This document shows positions 12,601 through 23,959 of a stretch of DNA of 64,000 nucleotides, one piece after another (positions within the stretch are counted from its first letter, which is position 1; every line of letters starts with the position of its first letter). Source of the DNA: Isoetes taiwanensis. Taxonomy: Eukaryota; Streptophyta; Lycopodiopsida; Isoetales; Isoetaceae. The notes beneath the pieces were generated by a model. That model searched no databases and was not told the DNA's origin. It saw nothing but the letters and a program-made list of their open reading frames with translations. The translations under genes were made by a program, and so were the position numbers. The stretch covers positions 62,001 through 126,000 of the forward strand of contig JAJEKV010000006.1 in NCBI GenBank assembly GCA_021234155.1, given 5' to 3'.

Positions 12601-12938
12601 CTTTACAAATCTACCATTGTTTCTGCAGCTGGATTTGGAAGGAACTAGACGGTTTTTTACTGCATTTTTTGGTTTGGAGCCGTATCATTGGCAAGGCTTT
12701 CTTTCCTCGCGTCTCTATTTATCAGAGGTATTGTATAACAAAGGAAATGTTTTCTTAGACAAACCTTTATTCAAAGGAACCTTAGGCTATAAGATCTTGT
12801 TTCCTTCTTGTGCAGCTTATTGGCTTTGGAATCTCATTATTTTTTAATGCATCTGGGACCTCCAAAATAGAGATTATGGCAAAAGGAACGCCATCACTAG
12901 TAACCATGATCAATAACCTCATACAAATGACACGCTGA
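9662..12938 (+). CDS. LCYB: Lycopene beta-cyclase, eight exons, one apparent frameshift
   Basis: LCYB converts lycopene to beta-carotene in plastids. Exons by GT-AG sites and protein continuity: 9662-10189, 10557-10724, 10801-10951, 11238-11348, 11619-11713, 11808-12031, 12629-12727, 12816-12938. The ATG at 9662 opens a Ser/Pro-rich plastid transit peptide, followed by the FAD-binding LDLVVVGGGPAGLAVA. Later landmarks are VLDATGFSR, MDWRDSHL, PTFLYAMPFSSN, IPMGG, GIGGTAGMVHPSTGYMVART, REFFCFGMDILLKLDL, the FLSSRL motif typical of beta rather than epsilon cyclases, and the end LVTMINNLIQ. Exons sum to 1499 nt. In exon 4 the frame breaks at an A-run (11286-11290): KEIQK is followed in the next frame by RMERRLKHLGINVKSIEEDE. 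One extra A would give 1500 nt (499 aa), the normal family size. It is either a mutation or a homopolymer sequencing error. Confidence 0.93.
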
Positions 12939-15395
12939 CCAGCGCTCCCTGCAATGTAATATAGCCCACTACTTAATGTGTAATGTTAACCCAATAGATT
13001 GTATCCTAGCAACATATTCTTTGTAAGAGGAGTTATTTTGCATGTCAAAGCATGCCCCATGCTTGAGCCACTGCATATGGCAGCATATTTATAATATGAT
13101 GGAAGTGGTTATTTCAACTATTGGGCAGTGGAGAGATTATCCTACTTTCATGTCAAGAATTTCAGTTGTTCACTTTATGAGATGGAGCTTAACGTACGTT
13201 CGTTGATGCTCGCTATCAACCGTTGCAAAGGTGCTTAATGTAAATAACAGGTGGTGTTCTATGAGCTGTAGTGGCAGACATGAAATTCTTGTGGTAAGTT
13301 ACACACAATAAACTTCTAAAGTTTGAGTTTTGTATTTCGGGAGGTGCTTGTGGCAATGGTTTGTGCTAAGATTTCAGCCGGTATCGTATTGAAAATCGTA
13401 TATTTGGAAAGATTTGAGCAACTTATTTGCATTTAGTGGTGATGTTTTCTTTTTATGGGTTTTTAGAATGTATTTTAGGGCATGGATAAGAGTGCACGCC
13501 CCTTTCTTTTTTCGGCAGGAGAGCAGGTGAGGGATCCTAAGCACCTATTTATTACGAATTCATTTAGCCAAGGGGCTTGTATGGTGTCCCTTCGAAATGG
13601 CAAAAAAAAGCAAGAGGGTATTTTTGCAAGGAGACAAGCATCCTTGCAAACATAACAAGGTGCTCACACACAATGGGTTGCCCTCGTTAAGTTTGCACCA
13701 TTTGTTTCGTATTGCGGGAGGGTATTCTAGCAATGGTTGGGACTATGATTTTTGTATAGAATTGTATTCAAAACCGTATATTTAAGGCAATTTGAGCAGC
13801 TTGCCTGTTTTGGAGGTTTTGTTTCTATTTTGGTTGGACCGTTATAAATGGTTTTTATTGTGATGGTATAAAAAAAAGAAACAGATTTGGCTAATTTTAA
13901 AAACATGAGCCCACGCATGATGGTGATCGCAGATTGGGTGATTGTGCACAGTCTCTTGTTGTAACGAAGTCGATGTTGTGGCCCGGAGGATCAAATCCTC
14001 CGGCCCTTTTTTTTGGAGGTTGGGTCATGTAATCCAGGCCGCCTGGAGGCCTGGTCGTCGCATTGCACTTGCAGAAGAAGCTCTGGTGCTTTTTTAATTC
14101 CAAAACAACACACCTATTGCCATAGTCGGTCGAAGGCGAAGTAAGCATCTGGCTTGGGATGGATATGGCGACTGGGTTCCAGACTGTTTGCTTTCGCTGG
14201 AGCTTTGTGCCTTCCTGATCCTGCAGCAGAGCTTCATGCTCCATGTTGACGCCAGCAGGGCTTTATGCCCTGCTCATGCCAGGGCAGGGCTCCCCTTGAG
14301 AATAATGTCATGTATTTCGATCCATTGGGTGGCAGCGGTTCAATTTGCACCATTGTAGGTTTCGTTGAGGTGAAGCCAAAAAAAAATTCGTGGGCCCTTA
14401 ATCTAGGACAAGGGAGAGAATATTCTTCCCATCAATGGCCCGCAATAAAACATAAAAACATCCCATTTATATGCTCTCCTATTATAATGACCAAATTGAT
14501 ACTCAAAACCCCCACTAAAAATTAAGATGCATAAAATTTGAAAATCTCCTGCATATAGTTTTATCAGATCCTTGCACATAGGAGGAAATCTCAAATCCCT
14601 TGCACATAGGAGGAAATCATAGGAGATGAGGGATTTTATTAAGTGGGGCCCCACGTTGTCATAAAATCCTATTTGAAACCTTTTCTTTTTACGTGAGGAT
14701 GCCTGTGTAGTTGTTACTTTGTGGCAGTTGAATATGTTTGCATGCAAGTTTTCCAATTTAGTTGAATACAATAGATCTTTGCAGTCTGCGGCCATTTGTT
14801 TTCCATATGTCAGGCTTGCTGGGCGACATGCTCTGATATTGGAAGAGATATGCTTCAAACTTTAGGTACAATCAGTTATTCTTTGGCATGTTGTTGGGCT
14901 TAGCTTAAGTGATGTTGGTTGGGAATCAATTGTAGTAGAAATCAGAAGCAGATTTCCAGTTTTTTCTCATATACCAAACAACCCAAGTCTGTAAGACTTA
15001 ACCTGGTGTGTAGCTAGAATATGCGCTCGTAACTAGTTCAGAAAGAAACTCGTGCACAAAGAATCTCTCCTTTATAACTATTACTCTTAGCTTTCAAACA
15101 ATCGCAGCTATCAACATCTACTACAGGCCATACAACAACCATCAAAATGTAACATTCTTCCGATTATTCAATTTCCTCACACACTGTGCCTCGGGTTGCC
15201 CTTTGAGCAATCCAAAAACATAACTATAGATCTACCAGATGATGCCGCATTAATATTTTTGTAGCCTTAGGATTATGAGTTCTCAAAACTACCCTAATTC
15301 GTATAAATGGGATTTGCACTAAAAGTATGTATTGCCTTATTCATGTTCCAACCTTAGTGAAGAAGCATCGACTAAGGTTGCTCCAGAAGCAATTT
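12939..15395. other. LCYB 3' flank and intergenic DNA, no recognised gene
   Basis: The first 300 bp probably hold the LCYB 3' UTR (AATGTAAT-type polyadenylation-like sequence near 12950-12990). Beyond it I recognise no coding sequence. Two similar short stretches around 13320-13440 and 13690-13830 (GTATTTCGGGAGG / CGTATTGCGGGAGG, each followed by GGCAATGGTT-like and TATATTT sequence) look like a degenerate direct repeat. Confidence 0.4.
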
Positions 15396-15499
15396 CAATT
15401 TAGAAAATACAATAGGTCTAGTTTCTTCTGTAGTCTAATCTGAGCAAAAATTCCGTCGCATAAAGATCGGAATTTAAAAATCCAATTCGTGGGATTACC

Positions 15500-15853
15500 C
15501 ACAAATCCAAGACTATACTTAATTGCAAGAGAGATCTCAGAACTATCAAGACATTTCAGCATGCTTTGGAGTTTGTACAACAAAGCTCTCTTCAAAAAGG
15601 AGCTTGGCATCAGGTTAATATTCAAAAAAAAATGCATAATCTCAAACTTCAGGATTATGCAAGCATGAGAGAGTATCTTGGTCAGCTAAAGACTCTAAGG
15701 GACAAGTACCTTGGTGCTAGTGGAAATATAGACGATGTTACTCTTATTATGCATGCTTTTAATGGTTTGACAAAAGAATATAGATACATTGCTAATTACT
15801 ATGAGCTGGCGATCATTTTGCTCCTTGCAAGTGACCAAATAAACAATGGATAG
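15500..15853 (+). pseudogene. Ty1/copia gag fragment (UBN2-type)
   Basis: The plus strand encodes HALEFVQQSSLQKGAWHQV, then MHNLKLQDYASMREYLGQ, LKTLRDKYLGASGNIDDVTL and FNGLTKEYRYIA. This order (L-K-M-x-x-G-x-S-V-x-E-Y, then L-R-D-x-L-x-x-x-G-x-x-I-D-D, then L-x-x-L-P-x-E-Y) is that of the gag polyprotein of plant Ty1/copia retrotransposons. No zinc knuckle, protease or LTR follows, and no LTR is visible nearby, so it is an isolated remnant. Confidence 0.65.
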
Positions 15854-16352
15854 GAGTTTGGGAATCGATACTTATCTTTTCCATCTTCAAAAATATTGTC
15901 TTTCCCATCTGGTCCCTCAAATTGCTTGCGCACGGATTCAGCAATCAAGCAACGAATCAAGGTTAAATGGCCCAGCTTCATACCATACAAAAAAGGACCA
16001 TTTACCCATATTTCTTTTTCCTAGCATTCCAAGAAAAGTTTTAATACATTTGAAAAATAATATGTAAAATACATTCCAAACTAATGTTATAGTGACAAAA
16101 AATGCATTTAGTTCTGAAATTAGTAGGAGGCCTAACAGAGTGAAGCATGCAATAAGTTGTAATACTAGGGACAAAGACTGAAAGAGAAGATGATGGCTGC
16201 ATAGTGCAATTTAAGGATGATGGACTTTTATTAATGAGCCTTGCTACATGATGCTTCTGCTGTTGTTCCTACCCTTCAATGTTTACATCATTCAAGGCGT
16301 TTCACATTTCTTTGATGCGTTCATGGCATTGTAGTGCATGGTGTGTCTGCAG

Positions 16353-16611
16353 GTCTGTGCAACAGGAACAATGCATGGTGTTTGTGGGTTCTTATCCTAT
16401 GCTTTTGAAACACTATCTACATGGTCATTTTTTCAAAAGATATGGGATGCATATGGTCTGGCCCAAGTTGAAACTGGTCATTATCATCCAAATGTAAACT
16501 CCATTGTAGCACAAGGACCACAAGCTTATTTGCTTGCTTCTTTATATAAAGAAAAGCTTGATGGCTATTCTATCAACTCGTCAGGGTCCCACAGTCTACA
16601 GATTGAAATAG
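16353..16611 (+). CDS. Unidentified exon-like block
   Basis: An open block is bounded by a good acceptor (GTGTGTCTGCAG before 16353) and a good donor (GTAGGT from 16612). It encodes a protein-like stretch with no stops: VCATGTMHGVCGFLSYAFE, STWSFFQKIWDAYGLAQVE, TGHYHPNVNSIVAQGPQAY, LLASLYKEKLDGYS. The mix of hydrophobic helices and the HYHPNVNSIVAQGP motif look like a conserved enzyme or transport protein, but I do not recognise the family. No neighbouring exon could be linked to it with confidence, so it may be a captured fragment. Confidence 0.4.
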
Positions 16612-17684
16612 GTAGGTCGGAGCAGATGCAATTGCCACGAGAGACGAGATTATGTGCATGTTGCCAGATACAGGTTTATTGAAGATGTCATGCTTTTTTT
16701 ATGATCAAGAATTGTTATTTACATTAGCATTCCATTCCATGCTTCTACAACTTCTCAGAGCACCATCTGTACATGATTTGGCATTATACATACTTCATGT
16801 ACTAGATGCACGTCTTCAATTACTGAGCCATAGCAGTCAGCATGATGTTTTTTATATAATTGTTTACTGTATTGTATGGGTCCTATGGCCTATTGGTCTT
16901 AGTGGACATTAAACATGGTGGGAGTGTGCATCAATATGTTGAAAGATTTAATCTGGATCTTGTCAAGCGTCAAGTGAATCAAGTGCCTAACCATACTCTG
17001 CATCTGGTTGCTTCATTTATTAGAGGTTTGAGCAGCAGACCAAGAATACACAGGAAAAAATCTATCCTATCCTATCTAATCCTATCCTATCCTGCATTTT
17101 ATTTTGCATTCCTCTGTATAAGGTATAAAGTATAAACTCACTTCTTCATTTACCACATGAAGTTTATGAGAAATGTATTGGTATTACATGATGTGTTTGT
17201 AGATTGCTAAGCAAATCATCTAGTTCTGAGAAAGAACAAAAATAGAAAAAATAGGGTGATCGTCCTTCACCCGCCGACACCCATTAATAGACTTTTTTCC
17301 ACCCATTATCGGCCTACATACTTCTTCTGTTCATCTATGCCCTTCAAACTAGAGGGTGTGATTGTGACATATGCTCATAAATATTCTTGATGGAGGGTGG
17401 TTATTTTGATGGTGGAGATTTGGCTTGGAGTTAAGACAACAAGCATTCCGTTTTTCCAGTCTTCTTTTATTTTGCTGTGATGGTTAACAACTCGGAATTT
17501 TATTAGGATATCTCTACTTATGAAGGATTTAAGCAGATTGGATTTAGAAGATCTGATGTGACTATAAGCACTTCTATGTTTGGGGCATATCAAAATCATC
17601 GGACATTAGTCTAGAGCACATCCACAACGACCTTCATTATTTGCATCAATAGAGACGTGTAATAATTTCCTTCAACCTGGTGTA

Positions 17685-18085
17685 TAGATCGCCTTTTACC
17701 TCTTTTGACCGCTTGTTGACCCGCCCTGGACCCGCCTTTGACCTTGACCCTGACGGTCTTGAGTTTGACCTAGCATTGACTTGCAAAAAGTCTACTCTTT
17801 GGGCATTGTTCTGTGCATCTTTGGCATCCAAATTGGTATATAAAAGTCAACATTGATTACATGTCTTTCAATAGATGTTCACTCCATTTGTTGCTATTAA
17901 AAAGTGTTAGTCTAAGTAGAATCATAGTACATGTAGATCGCCTTTTGCCTCTCTTGACCGTTAGCTGACCCACACTGGACTTGCCTTTGGCTTGACCTTG
18001 GCCCTGGTCCCCTTGACTTTGATTCCCTTGACTTGCAAAAGTTTACCCTTTAGGTTCTCTACATGTTTGGCATCCAAATTGATGC
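17685..18085. repeat. Duplicated TTGAC-rich block
   Basis: Two imperfect direct copies, about 17685-17836 and 17934-18085, both run from TAGATCGCCTTTT through many TTGACC/TTGACT words to TTGGCATCCAAATTG. TTGAC[CT] is the core of the W-box bound by WRKY factors, and each copy holds several. Whether this is functional or only low-complexity expansion of a GAC-rich unit cannot be told from sequence. Confidence 0.5.
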
Positions 18086-19600
18086 CTGCCCAGTTGAAAG
18101 ATACAAGAGGGCTTGACCAAGCAAAACTTCTCAATTATTCATACTTTGTCATCTCGCTTCATTAAAAAAAATCCCCACATCAGCAGGAATCAAACCTTGC
18201 ACCCACATTGAAGTTCCCCCCCCCCCGTGCCATGCACTTGGGGCTTATAGTTGATTAATATTGCTCAATGTTATATAGGCTGCAAGACAAGAAAAATCTT
18301 TAAGGGGAGACCAAAGAGGCTTGCATATCAAGAGATGGGAAAGCAGACTCAAACTTTGCCCAAAAGAAAAAGAAAGTTGACAGTCTTTCGGAGTCTCCAG
18401 GGCGATGCACAATACCACAAATGGTGGACAAATGTGGCCTTCCAGCTTGAAGCCGGTGAGTGTCCTCAAGAAAAGGTCAATGCAAAGAGGGGTTACCAAC
18501 CTGGCCACATTAGCATGTTTCGAGCCACCTTTACTGTATGCTGCCCTTTGACCAAATTGGAAATAGAAAGGCATGCAGTTGACCTTACATTTGCGAGAAA
18601 AATGTGGACAAACTTGTGCACTTGCAGGAAGCTGTGCTCCCCCTCTTAACAAACATGAATCGAGAATGATTCCGACGATTCCAGGAGATTATGGATGGTG
18701 TGATCAGTACAAAAATAAAATACTTCTACTAGCTCTTTTATTCATGTTTCTTTAGCAAATTGTGATTAGTTCGGAGCAAGAGCCCTGCAACAATATATAT
18801 GGTGCATTATCTAATGATATCAGGCCCTTGCACTAGAACCAATGGCAAATAAGGTGGAGATGATAGATGGGTCAAGACAAACTTCCCATGAACACTTGAT
18901 GCACGGTGATTTTAGTTTGCATGCTTCCCCCCTTTTTTAAGCGTATACCAAAGGTTTACAATTTTTTGGCTTTTTTCCAGTTGTGAAAAACTTTTTTGTA
19001 TTTTCCTTTAAATGGGTTTGTCAAAGGTTTTTGGGCATTTCTATGTCAGAAGACTCGAAATGCCCTAATGAAAGGTCCACCGTTCGATTCGTCTTTTGGT
19101 TTGGCATGGTTAAGGGCATGATGCTTCTATCGAGAAGGTAGTTTGTAGCTGTAGCTGGTATCGCCTAAAAATTAGTAAAATTTTCAAGTTCTTTATATCT
19201 TGTACATAACAAGCAAGGTTAGATCTCTTATGCCGGATCAAGAGTTTTATAGAGAAATTATGGTCTTCGCTGGTTAGATCAACGTCCCTATGTAGAACTG
19301 GGACACAACTTGTTCTTTATTGCTCGCTAAAATCTTTTAAAAAATTGGAGATAATGCAAACCGTGAATGCTTAAGCCTGGGCAGTTGGAAAAAATATTAT
19401 AGAACAAGTCACTTGATAAATGCTCTTGGTAAGATAGCTAGGACTTTCCGTAAACAAGAAAATATCAATTAACAAGCCTACTCTGGATATAGAATAAATC
19501 ACATGGCAGTTGTCTCTTCTTCTTTCTCTTCAGATCCTCTTCTGGAACTAGACATTGTGGATACCACAATGACTGGCAGATATAGCAGAATAAACGTATT
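18086..19600. other. Intergenic DNA, no recognised gene
   Basis: Open frames at 18245-18652 exist on both strands but match nothing I know. A run of C at about 18219-18228 and several T-rich stretches are present. I see no RNA gene or mobile-element terminus. Confidence 0.4.
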
Positions 19601-19618
19601 AATTATTTGCCAATTTAG

Positions 19619-20030
19619 ATGTGTGTTTCACACTACGAGGAAGGCCGAGTGAAGGAAGCAATAATGCTTATTGCATGTCACAGGAATGTACTGTGCAAAA
19701 GGACTTGGAATATGATAAGAAGTGCAGTTTCGATGGTTCAGAGTAACCTAGACTTTGTCACAGTTTTAGGTGATCATCTGGTCCATTTCTTTGCATGTTA
19801 TATAAGCTTGGTTAATTCCAATGAGGTATGAAAAAGTTATGCAGTGCCTATCTTGCAGTTATAAAAGCTGCACAGCATTCATATTAGTCATGGAAGAATT
19901 ATCCATGCCGAAGTTATGAAAATTGGGCTGTAATATGACATTTTAGTGGGGAGCAGTCTTGTTGATACGTATGCAAAAATGTGGAAGCTTAGAGGAAGCT
20001 ATGTCATTTTTGAAATTCAAACATTAGCCC
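19619..20030 (+). pseudogene. PPR protein fragment (plant organellar RNA factor type)
   Basis: Two separated pieces read as pentatricopeptide repeats: YEEGRVKEAIML with LGDHLVHFFACYISLVNSNEV (19640-19830), and VGSSLVDTYAKM near 19950-19980. One base further on in the other frame comes CGSLEEAMSFLKFKH. The signatures G-x-x-L-V-x-x-Y-A-K-C-G-S-L-E-E-A are those of PLS-class PPR proteins, which act in organelle RNA editing and processing. Stops between the pieces and a frameshift at the AAAATG/TGTGG junction show that it is a pseudogene or retrocopy fragment. No DYW or E domain is visible. Confidence 0.6.
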
Positions 20031-20097
20031 CGATTAAGTCACCTTTTGAACATCTTGAAGGTTTTTATTGGCTTGCTAGATATAAGCCTTGCAAGTT

Positions 20098-20702
20098 TTA
20101 TTCACAATATAACCATTGCTCATAATTGGACCTCCCTTTTTCCGCTCGCCCGGTCGCCACCTTCTTTCTTAAGGCTTTGGTGTTTGTGACGAGTCGACCC
20201 TTGCATTGCTCTATGAATTGTGAGTACTGCTTCTCAAGATCTGATTGTAATACCCACATGGCGTCTTCCACTGATAAGTGCATCCATTTGACAAGGCATT
20301 AGAGAAATTGTGATCTTGTTTTCTTGTAAGAACTGTTAAGAAGAACTTTCGAAACAATCTCAAATTATTCGTCAGTCATTTTCAATAATGCGAGTGTGTC
20401 CAATACTTTCCCTTGTATAAGGAGTGTGTCTCTTTAGCAGACTTGCGTGGAAAACTCTATGGATTTTCAGGTGTGCTGGTAGACCCAATTTGTAGGATTA
20501 ATTTCCCTCTATCGTCCCCTACTTAGAACTGCCTTACTGTCATGTGCTTATCTGTTATGCTCTTCTGTCGGCTTTTTGTTGCTAGAAGATATCCTCGAAC
20601 TTCTTCAATTAGCTATTGCATGTCATCTAGCATCCGTTGAGAAACCTCTACCTTGGACAACAGGTTGTGCCATGTGTCTGGAGTCAGGCATTGATAGCCG
20701 TT
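20098..20702 (-). pseudogene. Element C: integrase C-terminus and chromodomain
   Basis: The minus strand gives GYQCLTPDTWHNLLSKVEVS from about 20700 and LIEEVRGYLLATKS. After a decayed stretch come MHLSVEDAMWVLQSDLEKQY and EQCKGRLVT at 20283-20170. The same order (GYQCLT..., EVRGYLLAT, LVKW-x-HLPVEDATW, QFMEQCKGRLV) occurs in the pol end of element A at 51520-52060. This is the end of a Ty3/gypsy chromovirus integrase with its chromodomain. Upstream pol sequence has been replaced by the LTR piece at 20703-21523. Confidence 0.75.
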
Positions 20703-21523
20703 TGCCCCTTCACCCACAGCCAGGTGGGCTCCTGTGCACGAGCCGCATATACGTGGGAACTAAGGTGCTATGCTAGGAGCATCTTCTACACAGCCTTTAG
20801 GTCTCTACCCCCCTTCCCACAACAAGGAGATCATAGAGTGGAATACATGCAATATCACAGAACAGAGATAGAGAATCATATCAATCTATCTACTTAACAT
20901 CCAATGTTAGGTTCATTCGTTAGAGTCTCAGATCTAAGGATCTACAAGGCTTCCCGAGATGATCTAACATACTAACCCGGCATATTGCCATGCCTAAAGA
21001 CGGTTTTGCACAACAGAACAACTAGATACCTGCTCCTTGGCTTGCTCCTGATCCTTGGAAGGCGTCCATGCTCCTGATCTTGCCGAAGACAGCTGCTACT
21101 CAGCAACCTGTTGTGCAAATCCGACTTTTCGGAGCCTGGCAATGCGATTTCGAGCCTTACCTTGGCCGAATTGGCCCAGGAAAGCCCTAATTGCGAATGA
21201 GGAAAGGAAGCTCTAGAAAACCCTAATTGGCAAAGTGAAAGGAGAGCTAGGGTCTAGGGTTTTAGCCCTTATATAGACCCTATCTAGGTTAGGGCATCCA
21301 CATGGGCAAATGGCTTTAGGCCATTTGGAAATGGATGAACAAGGAACCTTTTGTTGTGTATGTTTAATTACATACCCAACATCCAAGGTTGCCCCCTAGG
21401 TGCAACCTTTAGCTCCTAGGTGCAACGTTGTCCTACTCTCAAGTACATGTCACTTGTGACATGTACGTGTGACGTGGCAGTATAATATACGTATTGGGGC
21501 GTATATTATGCTGGAACGTCACA
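20703..21523 (-). mobile_element. Truncated LTR of the same chromovirus family
   Basis: On the minus strand it begins TGTGACGTTCCAGCATAATA at 21523, as in the LTRs of elements A and B, and runs through the shared LTR body (TCTACCCCCCTTCCCA on the plus strand at about 20804-20820, compare 33960-33975). The 3' part of the LTR, including the CATCACA end, is missing. The break at about 20702 joins directly to integrase sequence. It sits inside element C between the PR-RT linker and the integrase, so it appears to be a later insertion of the same family followed by a deletion. Confidence 0.75.
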
Positions 21524-22139
21524 TTACTCATGAGCTTTGTACCCAGCTCGAGTGTTATCTCACATTCTACTCCTCTGTAAGAAGGAAGATCTTTGATCTC
21601 ACCAGGAAATAAGTCATGAAACTCCTTTATTAGTTTGACCACTTGCTTGGATAGCTTGCTCAAGGTTTTATCTTCTTGTGCCTCCTCATCTGAGAGCTCC
21701 AATTTAAAGATGAAGGCTACCTCTTCTTTCTTAATGCATTTAAGTAATTTCTTACTTGACATGTATTGCATTATTGGGGTGACTTCTCTATCTTAATTAT
21801 CTTTTCGACTGGTGCCTCAAGGTTACTTTCGTTTCTGCTCAATCGATCATTGCTTTTGCTGCGATGAGGTACTCCATATCTATGACGAGGTCATATTTTC
21901 ATATATTCATGATTTCTGCTCCCATTTTAACATTGACACCTAGCAAGTCCACCTTCTTACCGGTTGTGTGTCTGATTGCCCTGCTTGCCAATACTACTGG
22001 TCTAGCCTTTGACTTCAGGATTTTGAGTTTAAGCATTTCGGTCATTCTTGGTGAAGCAAAGTTGTGGGTGCTTGTCGTGTCTATGAGAACTATAATTGGC
22101 TTGGCAGCGCTATCTTACCAATGGTGGATATCAACCTGA
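21524..22139 (-). pseudogene. Element C: aspartic protease and PR-RT linker
   Basis: The minus strand encodes a retropepsin-like segment: IIVLIDT followed by STHNFASPRM and LKLKILKSKARPVVLAS (22105-22000). It is followed by VDLLGVNVKMGAEIMN and then KLLKCIKKEEVAFIFKLEL, LFPGEIKDLPSYRGVECEI, TLELGTK (21745-21530), the linker before the reverse transcriptase. Element B has the homologous ID-S-x-S-S-HNFASPRM at 27360-27320. No gag or zinc knuckle lies between this and the ORF2 fragment at 22230-22541, unlike in element B, so element C has lost gag by internal deletion. Confidence 0.7.
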
Positions 22140-22229
22140 ATTGATTTTAAGAGTTGCAAGTAAATTGTGCTTCCTATTCTTTGTCAAATGGTATGTTGAA
22201 AGTGTCTTTGACATCTTCTAGTAATCGTC

Positions 22230-22541
22230 TCACGCCTCTTGCTCCTCCGATCTTTGTGGCTTCATCTTTGGAGCAACATCACGTTCATCATGTATGGAGT
22301 CTAGAAGTGGTGGTTCCAAGGGTTGAACCGATGGTGACCAATTGTGTTCTCGGTTGTAGGCTAAGAAAATTGCAAGGGCAACATTGACTGAAAAGTACCT
22401 AATATTTTGGTGGCTCATGGACATGTAATCTGGCATGCGTGAAGCCTTGTCCTGTAGGGCCTTCATGATGTTGTCCACTACCGCTAGGGTTTGAGGAAGG
22501 AAGGAAGGAAGGAAGTATATTTTAACGTCCGCGGAGGCCAA
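22230..22541 (-). pseudogene. Element C: ORF2 middle fragment
   Basis: The minus strand reads LAVVDNIMKALQDKASRMPDYMS..., IRYFSVNVALAIFLAYNRE and SPSVQPLEPPLLD. This aligns with ORF2 of element A (NIDKYLENRAIRMPDYMT, KRYFFYTVVVAIFL, SSIQPLD at 42780-42960) and of element B (NIAKYLTNKAQRLPDYMV at 30180-30110). The 5' part of this ORF2 lies on the far side of element B at 34601-34901. The 330 bp between 22541 and element B (22550-22876) are not recognised. Confidence 0.7.
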
Positions 22542-22876
22542 ACTAACCTATGAGACGGTACATGCAATACACAAAGCAGATAAAACCACACCAAAAAGAC
22601 AAATGCTACTATACAATGTGTCCCTACTACTAGGATGAAAAAACCCCCACATGGGAGGAAAAACCCTGGTAGTAGGCTCTCCGGATCCCTTGTCTGTAAA
22701 GGGATTCTTTGTGGTAGAGACTTGCAAAATGTAGGATGCGAGGCGTGCAACCATTGGCGATGCCATCAATTGATCTGCCGTGCCTTGAGAGCTCTAAGAT
22801 CAGCATGTGTTGCTTTCGGATATGCGTATATGCGGGACACTCTTGCGAGCATGGTGCTCATCCTGTACTGTCCGCA

Positions 22877-22881
22877 TGTGG
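22877..22881. repeat. Target site duplication of element B (left)
   Basis: TGTGG immediately precedes the LTR terminus TGTGATG at 22882 and is repeated exactly at 34596-34600 beyond the other LTR terminus. The perfect 5-bp duplication fixes both ends of element B. Confidence 0.9.
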
Positions 22882-23149
22882 TGTGATGTCCCCTACTGCG
22901 TTATGCGGTGCACTCGCGTATACAAGCGAGAGTTCATCCCCATACCAGCTCTATCGCGTCTGGGGCCCTCAATATCCTGCACCCGTAACGAGTCCCAGTG
23001 GGAACAGTGAAGGGTTGCAAGTTGCCCCCTAGGGCGCCCTTGCTTGGTTACACGTTGGCGTTACCGTCGATTGGGTGGGCGTTAATGCGGCGTGGCCCGA
23101 TCCGATGCGGTATCGTCTTGAGATGGTATATCGTGATTTGAACGTCACA
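22882..23149 (-). repeat. Element B 3' LTR, internally deleted
   Basis: Its 268 bp match both ends of the 1485-bp 5' LTR (33111-34595) but lack about 1.2 kb of the middle. The break falls where GAACAGTGAAGGGTTGC joins sequence homologous to about 33245 and about 34467. The polypurine tract AATGAGGGAGAA (minus strand, 23161-23150) directly precedes the TGTGACG terminus. The short GAAGGGT/GCAAGTTG context suggests deletion by microhomology. Confidence 0.8.
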
Positions 23150-23959
23150 TTCTCCCTCATTGAATTGATGTCAGACGCAGCGGCATCGTGAGTCTCCCCA
23201 CCTTGGGATCTTCTTAACACGCAATCAACTTGATGCATACGATATACTATTATCATAGTTACACATTTATTAAGATTACCTCAAGGTAATATTTTTAGAA
23301 CATTATTATTCAATCAAATATTTATCCATCCGGTATGTCATTACAACAATTACCCATTAGTTTTACTTATCATAGTGTTTTAGTTTATCAATATATATAC
23401 AATTATTCTCAGGGTACTCTTCATTCCTTGCAACACATTACAACAAAATTTGTGTTGCAAGTCTTCAAATAACTTCGACCTCCTAGCCCTCCCTCGGGCT
23501 CTATTGGCTGCATGTCAACACTACGTTAGTACCATTTTTAATTATTTATAAATTTGGTTATAAAGGGAACCACCCCAACTATCTACATGAATGCATGGCT
23601 AATCTCCGGCAGGGAAGAGGATGCTTCTTCCATCGTGGCCGTGGAGGCAGCCCTATCATGCCTACATGGCCTCATGCCTACACCTTTAGTTTCCCAGTGG
23701 AGGATAGAGTCCTTCTCAGATATATGGCGTGAAGGATAGGGTCCTCCCGTAGGCATTGACTAGAGGTGCTTTTCCTATCAATGCATTCTGAATGACCTCT
23801 TATCTCTCGAGGTCGTCTACTTCGTGGTTCAAGTAGACTTTTCAAAGCGGAACGGCGGTCATGCCTACATTGACATTACACCCGTCCTAGAGATCACCGT
23901 AGTGATCTCATCATCGATTAAAAACATGCAACCCATACCTCATAGGTTGCATCGCGTGG

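Noticed and set aside
16902-17050. Retroviral gag-like peptide (SVHQYVERFNLDLV...)
   Set aside because: Too short, with no capsid or knuckle motif or neighbouring retroelement sequence to support it.
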